In this document: positions 1 to 9,250 of the stretch, in pieces | How positions within the stretch are numbered: the stretch's first letter is position 1 | How the letters are laid out: every line of letters starts with the position of its first letter | Origin: Granulosicoccus sp045110515 | GTDB lineage: Bacteria > Pseudomonadota > Gammaproteobacteria > Granulosicoccales > Granulosicoccaceae | Reading direction: 5' to 3' | NCBI GenBank assembly: GCA_045110515.1 | Contig: JBGCGD010000002.1 | Span: 8,921-72,920, forward strand | DNA length: 64,000 nt | The notes under the pieces: generated by a model | Told to the model about the DNA's origin: nothing | The model's database searches: none | The model's input: the letters and a program-made list of their open reading frames with translations, nothing else | Position numbers and translations under genes: made by a program

Positions 1-417
1 TTCTTTGCGACAAAGCGGCACACGCACCACCTGGTGTCTATCAACTTCATGTGAATCATAGAAATGATGATAGATGGGCGGGTTAACCAGTATTTCGTCT
101 CCATCGTTGCAAAAGGCGCGACAACTGACCGCTAAACCGGTAACCACACCGGGAAGCCAGACGATCCAACTAGGATCGACCTGCCACTGATATTCATTTT
201 GCAAATGCGCAATGACTGCATCGCTGAGACCATCCGGTGCAACGGTATAGCCAAATACACCGTGGGACACTCGCTCCTCGACGGCCTTTTGAATAGGCTC
301 GGCCAGCTTAAAGTCCATATCAGCAACCCAGAAGGGCAATATATCTTGGTCACGATATTTGTCCCACTTAAGGCTTGCCGTATTTTTACGAGAAGTGACA
401 GTGTCAAAGTCAGTCAT
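1..417 (-). CDS. patB: PatB/MalY-type PLP aminotransferase / C-S lyase, 3' part missing
   Basis: Only the first 139 residues are present; the gene runs off the left edge of the window. The translation begins MTDFDTVTSRKNTASLKWDK and then has LPFWVADMDF, GVFGYTVAPDGL and WIVWLPGVVTGL. This pattern is typical of the N-terminus of the MalY/PatB branch of class I/II aminotransferases. Family members use pyridoxal phosphate to cleave cystathionine or cysteine (beta C-S lyase) or to transaminate. The PLP lysine lies beyond the window, so the activity cannot be verified here. The start is the ATG at 415-417; no strong Shine-Dalgarno sequence precedes it. It lies 54 bases downstream of the DMT exporter on the same strand and may be co-transcribed with it, which would fit an amino-acid or thiol exporter, although that is inference. 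Confidence 0.8.
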   Translation of the reverse strand, partial: MTDFDTVTSRKNTASLKWDKYRDQDILPFWVADMDFKLAEPIQKAVEERVSHGVFGYTVAPDGLSDAVIAHLQNEYQWQVDPSWIVWLPGVVTGLAVSCRAFCNDGDEILVNPPIYHHFYDSHEVDRHQVVRVPLCRKE

Positions 418-471
418 TGGGTTTCTAATTTAGTGCTTTTACCTATTAGCAGTGTGCAACAGCTTCTCTAA

Positions 472-1392
472 TCAGGCAACCGCCACACGTTTACGCCACC
501 TTGCCCCCATACCCTTACCAACGACCATCACGTTTCCAACCAACACCAACGCGACACCGGATAACGCGAGAGGTGTCCATTGGAAATCCTCAAAAATACT
601 GCTAATAACCAAAGCCACTAGCGGAAACAAAACCGTCGCATAAGCAGCTCTATCGGCGCCGATACGCCCCACCAATGTCAGGTAAGCCCCGAACGCAACA
701 ATAGAACCGAAAATGCTCAGGTAGAGCAATGAGCCGACATATTCCACTGACAGATCAAACGCAAACGGGACACCCTGCATTAGCGCATAAAGCAGCATAA
801 CGAGAGTTCCATACGCCATTCCAATGGCGTTAGTCTGAAGCACGGGCAGTTCCTTAGCCTGATTCCTGGCAGATAGAATATTGCCCAATGATGCAAAGAA
901 CGTAGCCACAAGCCCGATGCCCAATCCTTTAAGCACATTCTGGGAGGCATGCTCGGATACAGCTCGTGAGGCGGCGATTTCATGCCAGAAAACAAGGGTA
1001 ATACCCAGAAGCCCTACCATGGCTCCTAGAAGAACAATTCCCTGCACACGCTTTTTCAGGAATATCGCACCGTTCACGATATTCATAACAATGACCGTGG
1101 AAAAAATAATCGCGACCAGCCCGGATGTGATTAGTCCCGTACACCAGTAAAATAATAGGTAGTTGATGCTAAACAGACAGGCACCTTGTGCAGCCATTGC
1201 TAGGTGCTCCTTTGGAGAAAATCTTAGCGGCACGCGACGAACGGCACACCAGAGTAATAGCAACAGCGCAGCCAGACCAAAGCGATAGACCAATGACACT
1301 GACGGATCCACTACACCCAGCTGAAAGCGGATAGCGAACCATGTCGACCCCCATATAAGGACGGTTAGAAGATAAAAAACGGCACCTTGCAT
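472..1392 (-). CDS. EamA/DMT-superfamily inner-membrane transporter
   Basis: This is a 306-residue hydrophobic protein with about ten membrane segments arranged as two EamA repeats. The first begins GAVFYLLTVLIWGSTWFAIR and the second follows the ARNQAKELPVLQTNAIGM loop. The WGSTW motif early in helix 1 is characteristic of the drug/metabolite transporter superfamily, whose members mostly export amino acids or other metabolites. The frame stays open up to 1524, but that longer form adds about 44 non-membrane residues and overlaps the divergent ABC-F gene region. The ATG at 1390-1392 is preceded by GGAACGAAG and puts the first membrane helix at the N-terminus, so it is preferred. The substrate is unknown; the downstream PatB-like enzyme hints at an amino-acid or sulfur compound. 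Confidence 0.8.
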   Translation of the reverse strand: MQGAVFYLLTVLIWGSTWFAIRFQLGVVDPSVSLVYRFGLAALLLLLWCAVRRVPLRFSPKEHLAMAAQGACLFSINYLLFYWCTGLITSGLVAIIFSTVIVMNIVNGAIFLKKRVQGIVLLGAMVGLLGITLVFWHEIAASRAVSEHASQNVLKGLGIGLVATFFASLGNILSARNQAKELPVLQTNAIGMAYGTLVMLLYALMQGVPFAFDLSVEYVGSLLYLSIFGSIVAFGAYLTLVGRIGADRAAYATVLFPLVALVISSIFEDFQWTPLALSGVALVLVGNVMVVGKGMGARWRKRVAVA

Positions 1393-1586
1393 GGCTTCGT
1401 TCCAAAAAAATAGACGCAGGGATGGCGAACCCGAAGTTCCGGACAGGCAAATTCGATGGTTAGAGAGACTAAACCTAGTGTATGCCAATTGAAGGTCATG
1501 AAATAGGGCACAACACGTTGCCATTGCTCAATTTTTCACCTGAAAACCGATACAATACGCGGCTTGCCCAGACCGTAAGATATCCC

Positions 1587-3182
1587 GTGATCTCGACTGC
1601 AAATCTAACCATTCAATTCGGTGCAAAACCGCTGTTTGAAAATGTCTCCATCAAATTTGGTGAAGGCAACCGATATGGCTTGATAGGAGCCAACGGAAGC
1701 GGCAAGTCCACTTTCATGAAAATTCTGGGTGGAGATCTGGAACCAAGCTCAGGCAATGTGACGCTCCTACCAGGTGTTCGCATGGCCACGCTTCAGCAAA
1801 ATCAATTTGGCTTCGAATCGTTTACTGTTCTTGACACTGTCATCATGGGCCATCAGGAACTATGGGACATCAAAGAAGAGCGAGATCGCATTTACTCAAT
1901 GCCAGAAATGAGTGAGGACGATGGTATGCGTGTGGCTGAGCTGGAAGTCCAGTTCGCTGAATTAGATGGCTACTCAGCCGAGGCCCGCGCCGGTGAACTG
2001 CTCTTGGGTGCAGCCATTCCTATCGAGCAGCACATGGTCCCCATGAGCGAAGTAGCACCCGGCGACAAGCTTCGTGTTCTGCTGGCGCAAGCCCTATTCG
2101 CAGATCCCGATTTGCTGCTACTGGACGAGCCAACCAACAACCTGGATATCAACACCATTCGTTGGTTGGAAAGTGTTCTTAATGAACGCAACAGCACTAT
2201 GATCATTATCTCTCACGATCGTCACTTCTTGAATAGTGTTTGCACACACATGGCCGATCTGGACTACGGGGAGATTAAAATCTACCCGGGCAACTACGAC
2301 GACTTTATGCTCGCATCCACCCAGGCTCGCGAACGTCAGTATGCAGACAACGCCAAGAAAAAATCTCAGATCGCTGACCTACAGGCTTTTGTGCAACGTT
2401 TTAAAGCTAACAAATCCAAAGCTCGGCAGGCCACCTCCAGACAGAAACAAATCGATAAACTGTCTATCGAGAAAATGAAGCCTTCCAGCCGCGTTAACCC
2501 CTACATTCGATTCGAGCTGGACAAAAAACTGTTCCGCAATGCTGCCGAACTTGAAAACGTCAGTGGCGGCTATGAAGACAACCCAGTCATCAGCAAATTA
2601 AGCGTCATGATAGAGGCAGGTGACAAGGTTGCAGTTATCGGTCCTAACGGCATCGGCAAAAGTACATTCGTTAAAATGCTAGCGGGCGAATTAGCGGCGA
2701 CCGCAGGCGAGATAAAATGGGCCGAGAATGCAAAGATCGGCTACTTTGCGCAAGATCACGAAGAAGACTTCGAGCTTCCCACAACCATTCTTGACTGGAT
2801 GTCTCAATGGGGTAACGAAAATCACGATGAGCAGGAAATTCGTGGAATTCTAGGTAGACTGCTGTTTGGAAAAGATGACATTAAAAAACCAGTCAATGTC
2901 GTCTCAGGTGGCGAGAAAGGACGCTTATTGTTCGGCAAACTAATGCTGCAATCGCCCAACGTTATGATCATGGATGAGCCGACAAACCATCTTGATATGG
3001 AGTCGATAGAATCATTGAACTTGGCAGTAGATTTATACCCGGGGACTGTGATTTTCGTTAGCCACGACCGTGAGTTTGTCAGTTCACTGGCCAACCGTAT
3101 TATCGAGCTTGGCGACAACACCCACACTGACTACCGCGGCACCTATGAAGAATATTTAGAAAGCCAAGGTATAACCGACTAA
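1587..3182 (+). CDS. ybiT: ABC-F family ATPase, YbiT type
   Basis: This is a soluble protein with two ATP-binding cassettes and no membrane segments, the ABC-F layout for proteins acting at the ribosomal E site rather than in transport. Cassette 1 has GANGSGKST and LLLLDEPTNNLD. Its signature loop is the degenerate MSEVAPGDKLRVLLAQ that I associate with YbiT. Cassette 2 has GPNGIGKST, VVSGGEKGR and MIMDEPTNHLD. The charged linker around KKKSQIADLQAFVQRFKANK also matches YbiT. The GTG at 1587-1589 gives 531 residues, essentially the family length of 530. An upstream ATG at 1482 would add 35 residues without family support. The gene converges on gor and ends just before a strong stem-loop. Confidence 0.9.
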   Translation: MISTANLTIQFGAKPLFENVSIKFGEGNRYGLIGANGSGKSTFMKILGGDLEPSSGNVTLLPGVRMATLQQNQFGFESFTVLDTVIMGHQELWDIKEERDRIYSMPEMSEDDGMRVAELEVQFAELDGYSAEARAGELLLGAAIPIEQHMVPMSEVAPGDKLRVLLAQALFADPDLLLLDEPTNNLDINTIRWLESVLNERNSTMIIISHDRHFLNSVCTHMADLDYGEIKIYPGNYDDFMLASTQARERQYADNAKKKSQIADLQAFVQRFKANKSKARQATSRQKQIDKLSIEKMKPSSRVNPYIRFELDKKLFRNAAELENVSGGYEDNPVISKLSVMIEAGDKVAVIGPNGIGKSTFVKMLAGELAATAGEIKWAENAKIGYFAQDHEEDFELPTTILDWMSQWGNENHDEQEIRGILGRLLFGKDDIKKPVNVVSGGEKGRLLFGKLMLQSPNVMIMDEPTNHLDMESIESLNLAVDLYPGTVIFVSHDREFVSSLANRIIELGDNTHTDYRGTYEEYLESQGITD

Positions 3183-3200
3183 AAAAACCTGACGGTAATA

Positions 3201-3234
3201 ACAGCTTAGGCCGGTTGAACCAAACCTAAGCTGT
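3201..3234. terminator. Stem-loop between convergent ybiT and gor
   Basis: A perfect 10-bp inverted repeat (acagcttagg / cctaagctgt) with a 14-base loop lies between two convergent genes. There is an A-run at 3181-3187 on the ybiT side, which reads as a T-run on the minus strand but 13 bases past the stem. No T-run follows on the plus strand. Position favours a shared transcription terminator, though it is not a textbook intrinsic one in either direction. Confidence 0.5.
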
Positions 3235-3250
3235 CGTTACGAGCCGGCTA

Positions 3251-4606
3251 CTATCGCATAGTGACTAGCTCTTCACCACTGGTTGGGTGAATGGCAACCG
3301 TATCATCTAAATCCCGCTTGGTTGCCCCCATACGCATAGCGACGGCAAACCCTTGCATCATTTCATCTGCAGCCAAACCGATCATGTGTATACCCACAAC
3401 CTTCTCTTCACTACCGGTTACGATCAGCTTCATCGCTGTTTTCGATTTATGAGGCGTAAACGAGTTGTACATCGCGGTAAACGTGGACTCATAGACCTTA
3501 ACGGTGTCGCCATATTCGGCACGAGCCTGCTCTTCAGTTAGCCCAACTGTCCCCATCGGAGGGTGGCTGAACACAACCGTCGGGATTAGTGAGTAATCCA
3601 TATGCCGGCCTTCCTGATTATCGTAAATTCGATCGGCTAGTCGTCGCCCAGCAGCGATGGCGACTGGCGTTAACTCCGCCTGCCCCGTCACATCACCGAT
3701 AGCAAAAATACCTGGAACGTTTGTCTCCTGATATTTATCGACCGGAATGTATCCGCGCTTATCTTTTTCAACACCGGCGTTTTCAAGTCCAAGCCCGTCA
3801 GTGGCGGGGGCACGGCCGACCGCGAAAATAACAGCATCAAAACCCTCAAGCGTTACGCCGTTCTCTCCGCTTGCGCTAATACCCGACGCGGTTTTCTCAA
3901 GCTTTGCAGCTGTAAAGCCCTTCTCAACATGCAAACCTTCGCTCAACATTTCATCCATGAGCTTTTCCTGCAATAGATGATCAAACTCTCGCAAGAACGA
4001 CTGGTGACGAATAGCCAAGGTAACCTGACTGCCCATGGCTTGCATCATGCCGGCAATCTCAACCGCGATATAGCCTGCTCCCAGGACTAACACCGACGTT
4101 GGCTGCTCGGTCAGTTCAAAGAATCCATCAGAGGTCATGCCTAACTCTTTACCGGGAATATCGGGCACACGGGCATAACCACCCGGGGCAAGCACAATAC
4201 GCGCAGCGCTATAGCGTTTACCGTCAACCTCTACGGTGTTTTTATCAACTAGGGTCGCGTAGCCACTCAAGGTTGTGACATTATTCTTCCCCAAATAGTT
4301 GGCATAGGCGTTATTGATATTACTAATATACTGCTGACGCTTCTCAACCAGAGATGTCCAGTCAAAACCGTTAACGGTGACGTCGAATCCGTAGCCTACA
4401 GCGTCACGTAGAGCATGAGCCGTCGCTCCGGCATACCACATGACTTTTTTAGGTACACATCCTCGATTGACACAGGTTCCACCCAGAACCGGGTCACTCT
4501 CAATAACGAGGCAACGCGCACCATAGCTGCCCGCGCGATTACACGTTGCGATACCACCGCTACCACCACCTACCGCGATGAGGTCGTAATCATAGTTGCC
4601 GGACAT
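3251..4606 (-). CDS. gor: Glutathione-disulfide reductase
   Basis: This 451-residue flavoprotein reduces glutathione disulfide with NADPH in the cytoplasm. The FAD-binding GGGSGGIA is at residues 13-20. The redox-active disulfide motif GGTCVNRGCVPKK is at about 42-54 (Cys45 and Cys50). The second nucleotide fold GAGYIAVEIAG is followed by IRHQSFLREFD, whose arginines match the NADPH-selecting pair of E. coli Gor. The C-terminal AIHPTSGEELVTMR supplies the active-site His from the partner subunit. Length equals the E. coli enzyme at 450. The start ATG has AGGA seven bases upstream. It is divergent from ubiA and no thioredoxin-system gene adjoins it. Confidence 0.95.
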   Translation of the reverse strand: MSGNYDYDLIAVGGGSGGIATCNRAGSYGARCLVIESDPVLGGTCVNRGCVPKKVMWYAGATAHALRDAVGYGFDVTVNGFDWTSLVEKRQQYISNINNAYANYLGKNNVTTLSGYATLVDKNTVEVDGKRYSAARIVLAPGGYARVPDIPGKELGMTSDGFFELTEQPTSVLVLGAGYIAVEIAGMMQAMGSQVTLAIRHQSFLREFDHLLQEKLMDEMLSEGLHVEKGFTAAKLEKTASGISASGENGVTLEGFDAVIFAVGRAPATDGLGLENAGVEKDKRGYIPVDKYQETNVPGIFAIGDVTGQAELTPVAIAAGRRLADRIYDNQEGRHMDYSLIPTVVFSHPPMGTVGLTEEQARAEYGDTVKVYESTFTAMYNSFTPHKSKTAMKLIVTGSEEKVVGIHMIGLAADEMMQGFAVAMRMGATKRDLDDTVAIHPTSGEELVTMR

Positions 4607-4702
4607 AGACTATTCCTGTTGTTGTGTTAGCTGTTGATGACGAGACCCGGATTGTTCAACCCTGACTCACTGGCACGTTATTCGGGATACTATACCGAGG
4701 CC

Positions 4703-5602
4703 ATGCACAGATCGGACTTCCCGACAGTGAAAATCTCTGAGTTACGACAAAAAACTCCGCACTTCGTTGCATTGACTCGCTTAGATCGCCCCATCGGCAT
4801 CTACCTTCTACTGTGGCCCATGCTATGGGCGCTGTGGTTCGCCGCCAAGGGCCTCCCAGATCTGGATATTCTGTTTATCTTCGTGCTCGGGACGGTACTC
4901 ACACGTTCAGCGGGTTGCGCAATCAACGACTACGCTGATCGAGACTTTGACGGGCATGTTCAGCGAACGCAAGATCGGCCGCTGGCAACTGGCGCGCTAA
5001 AACCCTCAGAGGCTTTGCTTGCCGCAGGTGCTCTGATGTTGATTGCTTTTATTCTGGTATTGTTTACCAACACATTGACTATCACCCTGTCGTTTGCGGC
5101 CCTGTTGTTGGCTTTCGTCTATCCGTTTGCAAAGCGATTCACCTATTTGCCACAGGTCGTATTAGGGGCCGCTTTCGGCTTCGCCATCCCCATGGCCTTC
5201 GCCGCTCAAACCAACTCGGTTCCACTGACTGCTTGGTGGCTGTTTGGAACTGCAGTTCTTTGGTCAGTTGCCTATGACACCCTCTATGCCATTGCCGACA
5301 GACCAGATGACCTGAAAATAGGGGTGAAATCATCAGCTATTTTATTTGGCCAATACGACCTTATTGTCGTCGGTACTATGCAATGCGTGGTGCTCATATC
5401 GCTCGCGCTGATCGGCCAGCAATACGATCGCGGCATTGTCTATTTCACTGGCCTTATTGCTGCATCAGTATTTGTCATTTATCAACTATGGATTGCCAGA
5501 GATCGCGAATTGGAAAAATGTGTGCAGGCCTTCCTAAACAACAGCTGGCTGGGCATGAGCGTCTTTGCCGGACTCGTGATTGATTACATCATCAACCCTT
5601 AA
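4703..5602 (+). CDS. ubiA: 4-hydroxybenzoate polyprenyltransferase UbiA
   Basis: This integral membrane prenyltransferase attaches the polyprenyl tail to 4-hydroxybenzoate in ubiquinone synthesis. The first aspartate-rich motif reads NDYADRDFDGHVQRTQDRP and the second reads AIADRPDDLKIGVKS. LDRPIGIYLLLWPMLWALW near the N-terminus is a family hallmark. About eight hydrophobic helices follow. The frame is open from 4634 (TTG) and 4637 (ATG), but the ATG at 4703 gives 299 residues, matching UbiA proteins of 290-296. The start is therefore a family-length choice rather than one forced by a ribosome site. The stop codon directly abuts the ATG of the downstream GTPase, so the two are probably translated from one transcript. 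No ubiC is next to it. Confidence 0.9.
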   Translation: MHRSDFPTVKISELRQKTPHFVALTRLDRPIGIYLLLWPMLWALWFAAKGLPDLDILFIFVLGTVLTRSAGCAINDYADRDFDGHVQRTQDRPLATGALKPSEALLAAGALMLIAFILVLFTNTLTITLSFAALLLAFVYPFAKRFTYLPQVVLGAAFGFAIPMAFAAQTNSVPLTAWWLFGTAVLWSVAYDTLYAIADRPDDLKIGVKSSAILFGQYDLIVVGTMQCVVLISLALIGQQYDRGIVYFTGLIAASVFVIYQLWIARDRELEKCVQAFLNNSWLGMSVFAGLVIDYIINP

Positions 5603-7378
5603 ATGAACGAATCAAACCAATGGGTTACTCAACTACTTCACCGCTATTCGAACGTTGTAGCCAATAGCGACTCGCCATCAGCAGGCATTCAGTCATCATT
5701 GAATACCCTTCAGCTGGCTGATGCCGTTCTGGACAATTCAAAACTGCTTGGCTCCTTTCCAAATCAACCTTTACAAATCGCCGTTATTGGCCCTACCCAA
5801 TCAGGCAAAAGCACACTGGTTAATGTGCTACTTAACGCTCAAGTTGCAGGCATCAGCGCTTTGGCCGGTTTTACGGTTCACGCTCAGGGCTATGCAAGCC
5901 AATGCTCGGAAGAGGCTTTAGCCAACATAGATGCAGTGATGCATCCACTGCAACGCACCCTGGCTGTAGAACTCGATGCGACAAAACTCGATAGCTATGT
6001 GCTTGAGAGCATCCAAGCTGGCGAGCAATCAAACCTCTCACCTGCAGTGGTTTGGGACACGCCCGATTTCGATTCGATTGAAGCCAGCACTTACACGTTG
6101 TCTGTTTTAAATACCGTGGCTTTAGCCGACGTTCTAATATTGATGGTCAGCAAAGATAAGTATGGTGACAAAAGCGTCTGGGATATGCTCGCACTAATAG
6201 AACCTCTCGGTAAGCCATTAATCGTCTGCATTAACAAGCTTGATGAACATGACGAGCAGACCGTCAAGCAGGCGTTTTCAAATCGATACGATAGTCAGTT
6301 TCCGGGAAAAAAAATACCTAATTTGGTACTACTACCCTTTGCAAAAAAAACCACCACTGATGCTCCACCCTCGTTTGAACCATCAGTATTATCGGACTTA
6401 ACGTCTAGCTTAGAAGGCGCAACCCAGTCCATTGAAAGAACCCAATACTGCCGTCTCAGCGATCAGTTTATTGAAGATCATCAGGCGCAATGGTTTGCTC
6501 CGATTATAGAGGAGCAAAGCGCGCGAACCGAATGGCAAAACCTAATTGACGATGCTGTTATAAAAGCAGACGAAACCTACGCTACCGAATACCTGGACAA
6601 TGACGATAAGTACGATACTTTTAATCGCGCCCTGGCCGAATTACTGACCCTGCTCGAACTTCCAGGCATTGCACCAACGCTTGCCAAAACGCGTCAATTG
6701 ATCACCTGGCCTGCGAGGAAATTCCTTGGCGTTGGGAAATCTATGTGGAATGCCAAAGACAGCTCCAGAAACTCGACAGAATCAGAACCTACCGATTTAG
6801 AATCAGAGGCTCTAGAGCTTGTTCTCAATACCACCTTGGTATCACTACAAGGGTCTCTGCTAGAGCAACCTCAAAATGCATTCTGGACACACTTGAACCG
6901 CCAGTTTCGACACAATGAACAAGCCATCAGCACCGCTTATCGTGAACAAGCTGCGCTGGCTCAGAAAGACTTTGAACCAGAGATAGAGGAAGCAGCGAAA
7001 AAGCTTTTCGAGCAACTGCAATCACAACCGGCACTGCTCAATTCTTTGAGGGCTGCCAGAGTGACGGCAGATGCCGCGGGTGTCGCGTTGGCACTGAAAT
7101 CTGGTGGCTTAGCGCCTGCCGACTTGATTTTGGCGCCTGCGATGCTCTCTGTCACGACACTACTTACTGAAAGTGCATTAGGTCGTTACCTAGAAACCAT
7201 TAAACAGGATCTTAAACGGCGCCAACGAGAACATATAAACCAGCGCGTCGTTAATGGCGTGCTGGGCTCACAACTAGCAGCGCTGGCTGGGGAATTGGAT
7301 GACAATCAACTGCTAGCACAGAACCTAGAACCAGAATTACAAACAGCCATTCAGGCGTTTAAGGCACGAACAGCGTAA
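5603..7378 (+). CDS. Large dynamin-like GTPase, first of two in this locus
   Basis: This is a 591-residue protein with an N-terminal GTPase domain: G1 GPTQSGKST at 63-71, G3-like DTPDFDS at 152-158, and G4 NKLD at 211-214. A long helical region of about 350 residues follows, with an amphipathic hydrophobic stretch at roughly 488-526 that could act as a membrane paddle. The G3 element departs from the usual DxxG: the position of the glycine is taken by Asp in P-D-F-D-S. The same element occurs in the GTPase at 11690-13387. Architecture resembles bacterial dynamin-like proteins such as the Leo group, but I cannot assign a family by eye. It follows ubiA with no gap, which suggests co-expression with a membrane-lipid gene. 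Confidence 0.7.
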   Translation: MNESNQWVTQLLHRYSNVVANSDSPSAGIQSSLNTLQLADAVLDNSKLLGSFPNQPLQIAVIGPTQSGKSTLVNVLLNAQVAGISALAGFTVHAQGYASQCSEEALANIDAVMHPLQRTLAVELDATKLDSYVLESIQAGEQSNLSPAVVWDTPDFDSIEASTYTLSVLNTVALADVLILMVSKDKYGDKSVWDMLALIEPLGKPLIVCINKLDEHDEQTVKQAFSNRYDSQFPGKKIPNLVLLPFAKKTTTDAPPSFEPSVLSDLTSSLEGATQSIERTQYCRLSDQFIEDHQAQWFAPIIEEQSARTEWQNLIDDAVIKADETYATEYLDNDDKYDTFNRALAELLTLLELPGIAPTLAKTRQLITWPARKFLGVGKSMWNAKDSSRNSTESEPTDLESEALELVLNTTLVSLQGSLLEQPQNAFWTHLNRQFRHNEQAISTAYREQAALAQKDFEPEIEEAAKKLFEQLQSQPALLNSLRAARVTADAAGVALALKSGGLAPADLILAPAMLSVTTLLTESALGRYLETIKQDLKRRQREHINQRVVNGVLGSQLAALAGELDDNQLLAQNLEPELQTAIQAFKARTA

Positions 7379-7392
7379 ACACCCACCGCGAT

Positions 7393-8064
7393 TTAACGGT
7401 TTCGGCCGATGAAGTGTCTATAACCTAGACCAAAAAACAATTCGTTGATGTTTTCAACACCGACATAGACTTCGCCCGGACCAAACGGCATATAAACGCC
7501 TCCACCCAACCCCAAGTCTGCGTCAGTACTATCAATAGACACGACAGCTGTAGACACCTCTGAGGTGGTTCGGTTGTAACTCAACACGCCGTACCATTTC
7601 ATACCGTTATCCAAGAATGCCTCTTTACTTCCCACATGCACAGCAAAACTAAGTTCAGCTAAATCGGTATCGGTGTTTCCACCAAAGGCATTGAAATCAG
7701 CAGAACCAGTGTGATAACTGGCTCTAACAGAGGCATCTAACATCGGAAGCAAACGTTGTTTAGCCAGATGGTAGCGAACCCCTAAGCCAAAAGCACTTCC
7801 GTCTGCATCGCCTAAATCAATGAGACCGAAGTCACCGTAGAGCGTCACTGGCGGTGAAAGCTGATAACTAACACGACCTGCAATCGTTGAAAAATCACCT
7901 TCGCTCAGATAGCCAACCTCCACACTTGTCTGACCCGTTTGATCTGGCTGTGCAGATCGCCCCTCTAGTAGGCCTAAGGTGCCTGCATTGACAGATGCTG
8001 CAAACAGAGATGTCAAAAGTACAACACTGCGAGAGAGTAAGCGCGACATAGTGGTGATATCCAT
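7393..8064 (-). CDS. Small outer-membrane beta-barrel protein, function unknown
   Basis: This is a 223-residue protein with a cleavable signal peptide (SVVLLTSLFAASVNA). After it come alternating strands rich in Gly, Tyr and small polar residues, such as VEVGYLSEGDFSTIAGRVSY and LGLGGGVYMPFGPGEVYVG. The C-terminus LFFGLGYRHFIGR has the aromatic-rich last strand of an outer-membrane barrel, here ending in Arg rather than Phe. About eight to ten strands are plausible. An internal ATG at residue 6 (8049) is an alternative start. It converges on the GTPase gene with a 14-base gap and lies 26 bases downstream of the AbrB-type gene, so it probably belongs to that minus-strand unit. Confidence 0.6.
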   Translation of the reverse strand: MDITTMSRLLSRSVVLLTSLFAASVNAGTLGLLEGRSAQPDQTGQTSVEVGYLSEGDFSTIAGRVSYQLSPPVTLYGDFGLIDLGDADGSAFGLGVRYHLAKQRLLPMLDASVRASYHTGSADFNAFGGNTDTDLAELSFAVHVGSKEAFLDNGMKWYGVLSYNRTTSEVSTAVVSIDSTDADLGLGGGVYMPFGPGEVYVGVENINELFFGLGYRHFIGRNR

Positions 8065-8090
8065 AAAAGATGACAGTGGGATTGTAACCG

Positions 8091-9143
8091 CTAATCCTTA
8101 AAAAACTTCATGCACAACGGACCAGCACTGATTATAAAGATAAAACGGCAGCTATGAACCAGCGCAACTAAACCGGCATCCAAGCCCAAGGCAAACGCCA
8201 CTAAACTCACCTCCGCAATGCCACCTGGAGCAAGCGCAAGGAACAACACCATAAACCCCTGATCGATAAAGCCTGTCATTGCCAGCGCCAGCGCTGCCGC
8301 CAATCCCATAACAGCTACTGTGAAAATCGTTGACGTTCTAAATAGTCGCAGGTACAGCTCACGTGGGCCGTTGGCCACCTCACAGCCGATAACAATACCG
8401 AACACTAACAAAGCGCACGTCTTCAACAGTGCGGGAGGTTCTATATTGATACCGGTGAAGAACGTCAACAACGCGGTGATAATCATAGGAATCATGACAT
8501 GTCCGCCGGCCCACCGAAGCTTCTCCGCGATCAGAAAACAAAAAACAATCAGACCACCTAGTAGAAGAATCGAGGTTTGCGTAGACCAGCGCAAACTGGC
8601 CACTAACGGGTCGGGCTCCGCAGGCACACCTAATACCCTTGCCAGCAACGATATCGAAACCACTACGATCACAACGCGTACGGCATGGATTAACAGCACC
8701 TCTGCCCTGTGTCCTATATCGCCAGCCAAGGCTAACAGCATGGACAAGCCACCCGGGAAAGCTGACATGAATGCACTGCGACGAGGTAACTCCGTGCGGT
8801 GTAAAAACCACGGCGTTCCTATCGCCACAGTGATAGTGGTTATTAAAATGGCAGCCACCATAGCGAATGGCAAATCCGATCCTGCTGATTGAATGCTGCT
8901 CGCGACTGGGGGACCGAGAAATACACCAATAGCCACACGCATCCAACGTTCCGCAGCCGGATGTAAGGTTTGAACAGGCAGACCGACAAGCTTTCCAGCC
9001 GCACAAAAAAGAAGACTACCCAGCATCCATGGAATCGGCAGACGTAACGCCAAAGCGATAAGCGAGCCGACTATACCTAGCAGCAAAGTAAAGAGAAGGG
9101 AGCGATACCGACCCTCAAGAATCCGGTTTAATTTACTAACCAT
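8091..9143 (-). CDS. AbrB-family (PF05145-like) integral membrane protein
   Basis: This 350-residue polytopic membrane protein has an internal duplication. The first half carries LPIPWMLGSLLFCAAGKLVG and AFPGGLSMLLALAGD. The second half carries MIPMIITALLTFFTGI and LALAPGGIAEVSLVAFALG. The paired PGG motifs followed by a hydrophobic helix are typical of the AbrB membrane family, which is unrelated to the DNA-binding AbrB. In E. coli the family name comes from a proposed effect on aidB, and a transport role is suspected. The frame is open to 9200, but that extension would translate the hairpin at 9171-9200. The ATG at 9141-9143 starts just before the first helix and is preferred. It may be in an operon with the peroxiredoxin upstream. 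Confidence 0.8.
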   Translation of the reverse strand: MVSKLNRILEGRYRSLLFTLLLGIVGSLIALALRLPIPWMLGSLLFCAAGKLVGLPVQTLHPAAERWMRVAIGVFLGPPVASSIQSAGSDLPFAMVAAILITTITVAIGTPWFLHRTELPRRSAFMSAFPGGLSMLLALAGDIGHRAEVLLIHAVRVVIVVVSISLLARVLGVPAEPDPLVASLRWSTQTSILLLGGLIVFCFLIAEKLRWAGGHVMIPMIITALLTFFTGINIEPPALLKTCALLVFGIVIGCEVANGPRELYLRLFRTSTIFTVAVMGLAAALALAMTGFIDQGFMVLFLALAPGGIAEVSLVAFALGLDAGLVALVHSCRFIFIISAGPLCMKFFKD

Positions 9144-9170
9144 TTGCAACCGTGAACGCTGGTCGATGGC

Positions 9171-9205
9171 ATGCCCCGCGTCGCTGGCGACGGGGGGCAT
9201 TTTTT
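9171..9205 (+). terminator. Intrinsic-terminator-like hairpin facing against its neighbours
   Basis: A GC-rich hairpin starts atgcccc and closes ggggcat, with an inner gtcgc/gcgac stem. It is followed directly by six T residues at 9200-9205 on the plus strand. Both flanking genes run on the minus strand, where the hairpin is preceded by A residues and followed by no T-run. It therefore looks like a terminator for antisense transcription, or a structured element in the leader of the AbrB-type gene. Confidence 0.55.
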
Positions 9206-9250
9206 AACGCATGGCGTTTCAAATAAACACCATACACACGAAAACTGGAT

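Noticed and set aside
8320..8892. 190-codon plus-strand frame inside the AbrB-type gene
   Set aside because: It is antisense to a clear membrane protein; the translation is rich in Asn, Thr and Ile with no recognisable fold.
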